NCBI GenBank assembly: GCA_037903475.1
Contig: JBAJFG010000058.1
Location: forward strand, 372,001-436,000
Direction of reading: 5' to 3'
DNA length: 64,000 nt
From: Ancylostoma caninum
Taxonomy: Eukaryota; Nematoda; Chromadorea; Rhabditida; Ancylostomatidae
Shown here piece after piece: positions 54,636-64,000 of the stretch. A program made the position numbers and the translations under genes. Numbering within the stretch: the first letter of the stretch is position 1; every line of letters starts with the position of its first letter. The notes under the pieces are model-generated. The model saw nothing but the letters and a program-made list of their open reading frames with translations, searched no databases and was not told the origin of the DNA.

Positions 54636-56252
54636 ATCTTCGAAAATTATTCGACTATGCAGACTGTGATGAGCTGTGATGTGGACGTCTATGGGTAACT
54701 AACGCTGGAGCGTGAAGGCTCATCTACATTTTTCACTGATGCGGCGTTGCGCGAGAAGACAGCAGTGGTATGCCTAGTCCTAGACTTGCGAGGTGAATCG
54801 AACTGCAGTACAGTAAGAATGCCACGGAAACTACCTTGCCGTAGGGCACAGTAGGCATTTTTCACAGCTGGGCGATGTAACATACTCACAACATTAGTTG
54901 CTTCATTTGCCGAGGCTACATAACTCATATCATGTAGACGCGTCTTACGCTCACCGAGTGTAGCACGACAAAGGCATAGAAAGGTGCTCAAATGAACCTC
55001 ACAAAACGAAGAAAAAGTGGATTCCTTGTGAGCATCAATGCTCGTAAGTTTGCTCTAACCACTTATAGGAATTGATTGATTCCATTTTGTCCTTCCTAAA
55101 ATCGAAAATTTTCGAACACGTACATGGACGAGGTGAGACGCTGGAAACCGGCGTCGTGGGTGGCCTCCGTGGAGATTCCCGAAAAGATCGATATTGATCA
55201 TTGTTTTGAGGATTTAGGCCGTTTTTTTTCTTTTTTGCCTTTTCTTCTTTTTTTCTGCCGAATTTCCCACAGGTTTGCCCACAGTTTCGTTTTATGCCTT
55301 TCAGGGTGGACGAGATCGGTTGTGAGAGCGCAGACGCCTCTGACGCGATCGCGTGTGGGGGACGTGTGCCTCAAGCGAATTCGAAAGATAAAAATTCTAT
55401 CAATTTCCCATGTTCTTTGTGTCTTACTACCATCCGTGTATTTCCATTTACTCGTGTGAACACTGCGATGAGGAGTGCTTCTCCACGGAGTTCTCCCCAT
55501 TTGGAACTGGTCTTTTTTCTATCAACAAGCTGCCCTTTTTTAGCTGGGACACCGGACAAGTTGGGAACTCCCTAGCAAGCGTAGGAAACATTACGCTGTC
55601 AAAACCAAGGCCAGTTATCTGCTCGTCTCCAATACCAGGAGTAGCTACTCACATCATTGCACCCTCTACCACTCACATGAGGATCCTTCTAAATTGAAAT
55701 GGGAAACTAGTAAACATGCAGAGTCGTATCCCTGGGTTTTCAGTTCCATTCACTTGCTCATTCGAGGGCATCTCAAGTTTCACTTGGGGCATTTCGAAAT
55801 ACTAAAGCACTATCCTTTCGAAACTTGAGAACTCACGTTTCACAGCTACAGCGGACACAGAAAACGAACTGAAGCAAGGTATCCACAAGAATATTCATAC
55901 TAATAGGCATATGTATATAATCCATACACATTATACATACGAATACGGAAATAATCTCGATAAAGTATTTATTTCCAAATTCTTCTCAGTGTATCGACGC
56001 TTTTTTGCATACGAAGGATCTCATATTCGTAGAACAAGGCATGTCGTTCCATCGCTGGTAGTTTTGGTCTTTGGCTGGATCCTTGCCCGTATGGTCACAA
56101 TACAGCTAAATAAGAGATTAGAGCTAACTTGAAGGAGGATGAAGCACAACTCCCAATTGCTGCTATGTGCATCTTACTATAAATCACATGATTAAGTTTC
56201 AGAATTAGTGGTCTTTTTGAAAGACAATTATCAGTGTGAGTCATTATTTGTG
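54636..56252. other. No gene that I can support
   Basis: The plus frame at 55124-55459 (MDEVRRWKPASWVASVEIPE start) has no recognisable motif and runs into a T-rich, low-complexity stretch. Confidence 0.35.
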
Positions 56253-56645
56253 TTACAGGAAGTATGAAATTCCACATATTATGCAATTCGTTCACTGTGC
56301 CCAATCATATGTACGTACTCGGACATTCGCCGAATTGAAGCCTCATGTCATTGAGGCTCGGATTGCTAAAATGGGTGGGGTTTGCTGTGTCATTTCAATT
56401 GCTGTGCGGCTGCTATTCGGTCGCTGTTGGACTGCTGTTAGGCCCCTATAGAAAAGTGAATATCAATCATATAGCGACTGATTAGCAGATGAACAGCAAT
56501 TCTAATGACACCCAAACCCCGCCCATTTCAGCAATCCGAGCCTCAATGACATGAGGCTCCAATTCGGCGAATGTCTGAGTACGTACATATGATTGGGCAG
56601 CAGTCAACGAATTGCATAATATGTGGAATTTCATACCTCCTGTAA
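56253..56645. mobile_element. Foldback element with about 155-bp arms
   Basis: The ends are ttacaggaagtatgaaattc and its partner. The arms are about 95 percent identical by eye, and each holds the inner palindrome gcctcatgtcattgaggc. The spacer is about 90 bp. Non-coding. Confidence 0.85.
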
Positions 56646-57455
56646 CTCGCACGTTGAAAGTGTTGCTGTCTTGCTAATGTTTTCAACTGTTTCCCTTATG
56701 TCTTTGCTTTCACGTCGGAACGTCTGGTGAAGCCTCATAGGAGACGTCAGCACCGGCAAAGCCCGACAACCACAGCATCCAGCTGGTCTTCAGCGCCGCG
56801 CAGGTGTTGAGACGCGACAATTCAAATGGGCCAGGAATGAATGACCGGCACCACAGATACTCTCAAATCCTTCACCGAGAATAAAGGCAGTGCACCAGCT
56901 CGCTTTCGTGTTTGAGGTTCTAGCTGATTCTGAGTCTCCTCGAAGCACCGAATCTAGAGATATACCGAAAATCTTACCAAACGCTCCTTAAATCCGTTTT
57001 TAAACGTTTTTTTCGGTACTAGATTTGGAACAGATTGTCAGGCAGAGTGGACGAGTGAAGTCATTGATCTTATCGATCGGACACGTCAAGACGTGTTGGG
57101 CAACGTTGCAGCCGTGGGAGCAGCCAGCACAGTCACGGACCGCTGCGTCCAAGAGGTCCGTGAACTGCACTTTCGGTCCCTCAAAAAACGGGGTTTTCGT
57201 CACTTTTATGCGGTTCCACGTACATCATCGGAATCAGTGATGAGGAGGTATAGAATCTGATGATCTCTACAGCGCATGAAACGAGGTGGCGCACTGCCTT
57301 TAATGAGGAAAAGAATAGCCTCCACTCTTCGTGATGCACAGGTTTTTTTTCTTCAAGAAAATTGGACAAATTAGATTACAAATAAATTCCAGTCTGAGTT
57401 TCTAAGGAAACACGGATCCTTTAGGAAACACATCAAAAGTGGTTCAAAACCAGGG
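56646..57455. other. 3' side of lectin gene 1, no terminal exon found
   Basis: I searched both strands for a terminal lectin exon like 61429-61548 and saw none. Confidence 0.45.
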
Positions 57456-60029
57456 CTACCAACGTACTTCAACACAGTGCTCCTGTCCCTTGGAATCGTC
57501 CGGCTGAGTTGGCGCCCACGCCACAAAATCGACAGGAGTGCCATCAGTCCATGTCCAGTCCTTGCTACTAGGGTAGTTCATCTGTTTCAGACCTACCCAT
57601 GTCAACTCGTTTGAATCCGTGTACGTGTTCCCGGACATCGCCATTGCTAGGTAGTCACAAATATGCTTGTAAGAAGTAACCGAAAAAGCCACAAGACTAA
57701 CTTGAGACAAAAACGTTCTCTTCTTTACTATGGACTGAAGTTAGGTGACCGCCGTTCGATTTACAGATGTTTTCTGCATTATCGAAATTCTGCCAGAGGA
57801 AGTACTGCAAAATATGAGCTCAATTAATGCTCCATCCCATTTCATTCTTCATTTGTTTTGACCTTGTAGCAAGAATCAGTTTTGGCAAAGTAGGTCCATC
57901 CTGACTGACAGCGACTGGGAGGGCCTAAAAAAATACTCTTTGTAGAGTCGAAGATTCCAGTACAATTGCAGTCTGTCAGTGCACTATCGGGTGTTAACAT
58001 AGGTACTCGTGTTTATTTCCTGCTGCAGTCTGCTTCTCCCTTCTATTAACATTAAACTATTGGTCACAGAGGATACGAAAGCACTATTTATGTAATACAA
58101 GAGTGTTGTAATCGATTCTTCTGCAAACAACAATTCACCGAAGTCTCAAGCCTGCGAAATGGAGTGTTGAGTCCATGAAACACAGTACTACCGACACATG
58201 CCTCTTCTGGCATTCACTTGAAACTCGAAAAGCCACCAAAACGACTCAAACTGCCTCCACTAAGTATGAATTAGATGTTGTATTCAGAAGAATTGCTTGC
58301 CAGTGATCTTTCTGGTTCAAAGAAGACATATTTGATCTCGGAGGCACCAACCGAATTCAGCTGGAAGAATCCAATCGTAAGGCTCTAGTCATCCTAGCCC
58401 ATGATTGCTCAGGGCCCACAGTGCCAATATCGTCAGAAAGGCCTTCCAAATGCTCTATTGATATTGCTGTTTAGCATTTATGTTCTGGTGAGTTTACGCC
58501 TTCAAACGCCATTCTCTACTTTCTAGTCCATATTGAACGCGATGAGGATACGTCGCTTCTTCTCAATTTAGCATTTTCTTACCAAGCTCAAGTATTGAGC
58601 GAATCCTGAGAAATTTCTTGACGATAGAGTTTTAGAAGAATGAAAGCGGTTTTGGATGGTATGGAGCACTTTAGGGAAGAACGTTAATGCAACGGAAAAA
58701 TCGCTTCTGAAAAAACCCAAGACTTACCGTGAGCGTCGATGACAATGCGTTTTTCGTGGACTCGGAAAGCACGCGGCGTCGCTAGCGCTAGAATTCTCGT
58801 TGCAACAACAAGGATTTTCTTAATAATTAGCTAGTTTTCTTGACAGTTAACAAGGAATATGATGGGAAACTGTCAAGGAATTCCTGAGTGGACAATACGG
58901 GGTGATTCCAACATGAGTGACGCGGCCGCGCTGCGTGTTTTCCAAGCCTGCGAAGATCGCACCACCATTGACTCTATGTTAACACCCAATACAACTCTAT
59001 TGTTCATAGTCACAGATCTCAAAGACGTGAATCTGGAAATGTTTAGGTTGGTAGAAGATAAGAAACCGCCCTGACGCCTATCAATTTGCTGGCAATGGTG
59101 CAGGACCCATACCAATATTCATTACACCGAAAATTTGAAAAACCATCAAATGTGAAAGGACATACCTCAGGCCAATCACCCCAGCACAAATTATGGTACT
59201 CTGTGAAGTTGTTTCTCACCTGGAGGGGCAGGACATCCAGCAGTTGGACATGGAGGACACGTCACGGTAGGAACAATGGTGGAGATAGCACAGACGTAGG
59301 GATGCGAACTGGAGCAAGATGCTGACTTCCATATACCATCGGCCGAAGAGGATATGGCGCAAGTTGATGTTGCTGACGGCTCTCCTTAATCCATACGTTT
59401 AGCACATTATCTGCCTCTAGGCCTTTGTAGCGTCATACATATGGTCATTCAGAGCATGCGTAACTTGCTAGCGACCTTCGACTAACTCAGAGAAAGTATA
59501 GATTGCATCTCCTAGCTAACCTGGTAGAAAAATCAGTCTTACCGCTTGCCCAGTTAGTGTAAGTGACATTTTGGCCGTCTGTATACCCCCAGGCGTTACC
59601 ATTCAGCTTGTTCAAACCGATGAAGAAAGAGGAGCCGATGTTCTGTTGCTGGGCCGTTTCTGACAAAAATTCTTTTTAAACAATAAATTTAAACAATGGA
59701 TTTCCAGAGAGCTGTTGCATATGTAAATTTTGTATCAGTTTTCGTTTTTGAAATGCTTAGAACTAACACACCGGCAACCATGGCGTTCTCCAGTCCCCCG
59801 GCAAAAGATATAAGATGTCCTCCGAGATTGAGACACGCTTCCTCAGCCATGTAGAATGGCAGAGCGTCGGCGGAAAACTTGTAGCATCTATAAATGTTAA
59901 ACTTTTCCAGCAATGCTCCGTACATAGTTCTTTTTTCGCTAACCTGGAGAACTCCTGATGGTAAATGGTGTTTGCCGGACATGTGAAAGTTGCCGCCAAT
60001 GGAAGCAGCGCCAACAGAAGCAACTTCAT
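57456..60029 (-). CDS. Secreted protein with two C-type lectin domains; 3' exon missing
   Basis: Exons in transcription order are 60029-59944, 59887-59772, 59659-59543, 59384-59220, 57924-57863, 57804-57702 and 57646-57468. They code 276 residues with all phases agreeing. A signal peptide (MKLLLLALLPLAAT) starts it. Domain 1 covers CYKFSADALPFYMAEEACLN to SSSHPYVC and lacks a QPD/EPN calcium motif. A Cys/Pro linker (TCPPCPTAGCPAPP) follows. Domain 2 has CQSGWTYFAKTDSCYK, TWVGLKQMNYP, WTWTDGTPVDF and QPDD..GQEHCVE. The paralogue at 61429-64000 has one more exon, coding WDD and the last cysteines. Here the reading frame only continues through the GTACGT donor to VRW and a stop at 57456. So the gene is truncated or its last exon is elsewhere. 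Confidence 0.85.
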
Positions 60030-61383
60030 CGCCGAAACACTGGTGGTTTTCTTATCAAGCTGACTTTTGCTCTTGCTTGCCGCTTCGGAGGTGATAATTC
60101 CAACGTGTTCGATGTTATGCTGATTTACTAGTATTGTTTTTCCAGAGCATGTCACCCCCTCCACTAGTTTGAGCTTAGTTTTTCAAAGCAAACTCCTTCT
60201 CAATTAATACGTGCACAAATAAATACGTATGTTCAAAAAATGTACTTTTTTGAAAAATCGAGTTGTTTTGCATCCCTTTATTTGGGTCTGCGTCATGATA
60301 AGGCAAAAGGGGAGGTGTCTTCCCGCGGTTCGGCGTCAACTCGTCCCCACTCAAATTCAAATTCGCATGGGCAAGTACTCAGGTATTCGCGCCGGCCGAG
60401 CAGCCACCGAAAAACCGGCCCAGCCGGGGAGCCGCTCGGCCGACAGTGGTAACCATTTTTAAATCAGGCCCGCCGCTCAGCCAATCAGTCGGGTGAGCCG
60501 GTTTTTCGGTGGCCGCTCGGCCTGCGCGAGTATACACTCTGAAAACCCTATTGGGCCTGCCTGGCTTCCTCCTTTGAGTTGTGGTAAGTTGTCCATCTCA
60601 GAAGATACCGAACTTCTCCAACCCAGTGCAGAGTCTTACACGTTCTATGGGCCTCTCTCAATCGAATTCCGTTCAAATCAACGACAAACATGAGTTCCAC
60701 CTTGTGGGCAAAAATAAGGGCGAAAGGAGTGGTAGAAATGGGCAATCCGGGACGTGTTCGTCGGGTCGTTGACTATACCTCGCTGTCAAGCAAACAGCTG
60801 TTATTTCTGAGAGATCCCTTTTACCTAAGCAGAAAAAAAAGCGGTGAGAGTTCTTCACCAGAAAACGTGAAATTCTCTCTAGAAGTGACTATTGTGATCA
60901 AGTATCGCATTCTGCCTCCCTCCTCAAGACTTGACTCATCATCCCTTCACTCCTAAAAGGATTAGAAAGGTCATCTACAATGCTTGCTCTTTCAATAATC
61001 TGAATAATAATCATCATCGTGTACGTCAATGTACCTTCAGTAATCCTATCATATACTGCACATTCACCATCAATTACTAGTGGCGGCCCAGTGGAACTAT
61101 ACTTCCCAGAAACTTGAACTGAGTTCAGGTCACAGTTCTTCATTATAGAGTAGGTTCAGATTATTTAGCACTGAGCAGATTGGAGGCAATTCCTGGTAAT
61201 TTCATATCATTCACTAGAATTCTTCATAGCTATAGGGTATGTAATTGTACACATTTTCAATTGTCACTGGTCTTTGTAAACGATAAACAATGAACAACTA
61301 CTTCCTATGCAACAATTGCTAGCAAAAGCCGATTTTCTGCACACTCACGCTGTTATGTATGGTCACTATGGCTGTAGTAAAAA
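60030..61383. other. Spacer between lectin genes, with a small hairpin element
   Basis: 60380-60541 is a 162-bp TIR element. Its ends, caggtattcgcgccggccga and ggccgctcggcctgcgcgag, are inverted partners, including ccaccgaaaaaccggc in both arms. No gene in the spacer. Confidence 0.6.
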
Positions 61384-61389
61384 TTTATT
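61384..61389 (-). terminator. AATAAA polyadenylation signal of lectin gene 2
   Basis: AATAAA on the minus strand lies 40 bases after the stop codon of the lectin gene, a normal position. Confidence 0.7.
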
Positions 61390-61428
61390 GTGTCATCTAC
61401 TTATCTTTGTAATCTGCTTATATAAGAT

Positions 61429-64000
61429 TCAGTGGCTGGCGGGCTTCTTGCACACGTACGCTCGCATTTCGATGGTGCATTGGCAGTCATCCCAATGCTG
61501 GTAATTGTTGTCTTTCGCAGGAATCCTGCCCAGGTAGTCGCTGTGAGTCTGAAATAAAACAATGTCTGTAGAACATGGGGTATGTGCGTAGCTCTGCATC
61601 AAGACGAAACTGCGTCTTAGGTGTGTGGAAAACTGTGGCAGAAACAAATTATTCAGTGTGTCTTAGGGATTATTGACCATCGCTAAAACCTTCGATAATA
61701 AATAACATCGACTGTCGTTCTTTTTTTTCAACCTGCTGGCCTAATGCAAATGCCATCTTAGGAAGAAAGGACACTTGGTTGAATTGGTTGAAGTAGCCAT
61801 TCGTAATGGTACATATGTGTACTATTGTTAAAATTTGCAACGATGACCTCGAATCCGTGACCCAAATCTTCTGCCTAGTTCTCTGTAGCGAGTCACACCT
61901 ATTTTTTTCGCACACATTTCACCTGAAGTATCATTCCACGATTGATGGTTGTTCTACTTCCTAAAAACCACTCAGTGTTGGTAGAGAGGATGAGATCAAT
62001 GCTATACTGGGTTTTACCAGAGACGATGGATTGGATGACAGCAGAGAAAAAGAACGCGAGAAAGTATGCAGCAGTTACAGGGGAATGAGAGAAAAGCAGG
62101 TTATCTGCACGTATACTCGACTATCGTCGCGTTTGAAACAAATTATAGTGTGCGGTTGGTACAGCTGTTCCGAGCTCGTTCATGAGAATCGTACTCTGAG
62201 GTCAATTCAGGAAAAAATGGGTATAATTCATTACGGGGAAGAGCACAGGTAATTGGGGTAACAGAGTCGTGATCAGCGTTGAATGCTGCATGTGACAGTA
62301 CATGCCTTGTTACGATTATTTTCCTGTGAATCCCACTCCTGAATATCTGTCACAAGTTTAGATTTATAACGTAGCAAAAGAGAGGATGATCATGTCAACA
62401 TAGCTGGGTAGAGAGCGTGAAGCTGAGCTGTGACTAGGAATTCAAACCAGGCGTGTGCGTAGTTGCGGCCTACGATCTTTTTACAAATTGAGTTTTTACC
62501 TGAGCGCAGTGTTCTTTGCCCCTTTTGTCGTCTGGCTGAGAGGGACCCCACTTCAGGTAATCGAGCGGTGTCCCATCGGTCCAAGTCCAAGCTTGTGATG
62601 TCGGGTAATCAGCTTGTTTCAGACCAATCCATGTGAGATCGGCTTCCTTCTTGTATTCGACGCCGGCTTTTGAAATGTCTGGAACACAATAATGTCTCTC
62701 GTACAGGAAGAACTCTTTAAACTTATTCTCGTGCACAGTGTAGTATACAAGAACATGGTGTAGACATGGAGGTCTAAAATTTTCCAAACATTTCATTTCA
62801 CCAGGTAGTGACTCCTATAAAGAATCCGTTTTCCCAAACATTTGCTTCTATTTATGGAATTTCAGATTCGCCAGCAGAGGTTTTTTTTGAAAGTTCTTGG
62901 GGATTCGCAGTAACTCAGTACCCACCCATTGGTTTTTTTTCTGAAGGTTGAGACATGATTTTGATCAAAGTGCTGAAATTCAACCAGTTTTCTCTCTGCT
63001 CTTGTCAGGAATCTGTCCATTTTACCTGCCTGTCGGATACCCAACCTCTTTTTGCTAACCTCAAGCAAACACCCTAAGAAAATAATGGCATGCCAATGGT
63101 GGCCATTATAGCAATTTATCGGAAGTTTTAATTTATCTTCTGCTATTTATCTCTCCTTCAACAGAAACCCACCGGCAACAAAAACATTCTCTTCATCGCT
63201 GTGGATGGAGGCGAGATGCCCTCCATTAGACATGCAGAACATTTCTGCGTTGTCGAACGTAGCCCACAAGAAGTACTAAAAACAAGTGTATCTATACATA
63301 GTCTTTCTTTACAGAATTCCCAAAGAAAAGTTAAGCGTACCCTGTAACACGAATCGGTCTTGTCAAAGTAGGCCCATCCTGAGTCACAGTGGCCAACGGC
63401 CGCTAAACAGTACCTTTCTACCTTTAAACACAGTACTCTTTATAGTACTGCCGCATTTTATAAGCTTACGTGGAAACGTCGGGCATCCACCCGGTGTCGG
63501 GCATGGTGGGCATGTTGGCGCTGGGACACTGGCAGTGATGGCACAGACGTAGGGGTACGCTGCGTTGCAGGCGACACTTGTCCATGTCCCATCCACGCTG
63601 TTCATCACAGCACACGTCGCTGTGGCGTTAGGTTGGCCTGCCACGAATATTTTCTATAAACTATCAGGACATATCAAAGTTAGGAAGCATTGACTTACTA
63701 GCAGCCCAGTTGGTATAGTTAGAGTTCGAGCCGTCCGACCAACTCCATGAGGGAGCGGACAGTTTGTTCAAGCCGATGTAAGAATAGCGGGTTCTTTGTG
63801 ACTGCAATGTCTCTGAAAAATTTGCTCAGTGATTCCATACGCTGGAGCTTTCAATAAGGAGAAGACTTATGTAGATTTAGTTTCGCACCTGTAAGCATCG
63901 CATTTTCATAACCGCTGGAAACGGAGGCGACATGACCACCAGCAGAGATGCATGCTTCCTCAGCGAGGTAGAAAGGTTGTGGATCGCTCACGAACTTGTA
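61429..64000 (-). CDS. Secreted protein with two C-type lectin domains, 5' end outside window
   Basis: Exons in transcription order are 64000-63889 (partial), 63812-63699, 63637-63470, 63402-63341, 63275-63173, 62678-62500 and 61548-61429, with matching phases. Domain 1 starts YKFVSDPQPFYLAEEACISA and ends AAYPYVC, without a QPD/EPN motif. A linker (PTCPPCPTPGGCP) follows. Domain 2 has CDSGWAYFDKTDSCYR, TWIGLKQADYP, WTWTDGTPLDYL, QPDDKRGKEHC and the final exon HWDDCQC then MRAYVCKKPASH. QPD with WDD suggests a calcium-dependent, galactose-type sugar site in domain 2 only. Exon lengths and phases match lectin gene 1, so the two are tandem duplicates. Such proteins are usually secreted and, in nematodes, often linked to gut or immune roles. 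Confidence 0.9.

Noticed and set aside
54272..54679. 135-codon frame rich in CFHISLSTSC/PKSLSTT repeats
   Set aside because: Produced by the foldback element's inverted arms.

Overview
The window is eukaryotic. Its genes are split into short exons with GT-AG introns. It carries an expanded-family type nuclear hormone receptor, two secreted proteins with tandem C-type lectin domains, and a start codon three bases behind a trans-splice-like acceptor. It is also dense in RTE, CR1, Penelope, Helitron, hAT, mariner, Harbinger-like and SINE elements. Together these point to a nematode. A clade V strongylid such as a hookworm is my best guess, inferred from the RTE and lectin types and not proven.

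Layout. 1-8.5 kb is transposon debris: an AT-rich TTCGAA repeat, a 60-bp minisatellite, a decayed Penelope-like element, and a CR1-like LINE cut in two by a Helitron. 8.56-36.29 kb is one plus-strand nuclear hormone receptor gene that I could assemble as 11 phase-compatible exons (1311 nt, 436 codons plus stop). Its introns are packed with transposons. The 9.9-kb intron inside the DNA-binding domain holds a hAT element with a perfect 8-bp target duplication. Inside that hAT sit a mariner-like element, with a Penelope element inserted in it, and an RTE LINE. The 10.6-kb intron holds several MITEs, a tRNA-derived SINE with target duplications, an RTE fragment, and a Helitron end followed by a 1.7-kb minisatellite. 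36.3-49.9 kb is again repeats: TIR elements, two hAT elements, a second complete Helitron inverted relative to the first, a Harbinger-type MITE, and two copies of an unnamed repeat.

49.94-51.71 kb is a four-exon plus-strand gene for a 162-residue protein with three predicted membrane segments, which I do not recognise. Two phase-0 exons follow at 52.1-52.4 kb. The right end (57.46-64.0 kb) holds two minus-strand paralogous C-type lectin genes in tandem. The left one lacks the terminal exon seen in the right one. The right one runs off the window at its 5' end.

The host genes do not form an obvious pathway: one is a transcription factor, one a small membrane protein, and two are secreted lectins. 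The strongest transposon stories are a non-autonomous Helitron family whose body contains 60-bp minisatellites, and the four-element nest inside the receptor gene. All gene models come from reading splice signals, phase and protein motifs by eye. No transcript or database evidence was available.
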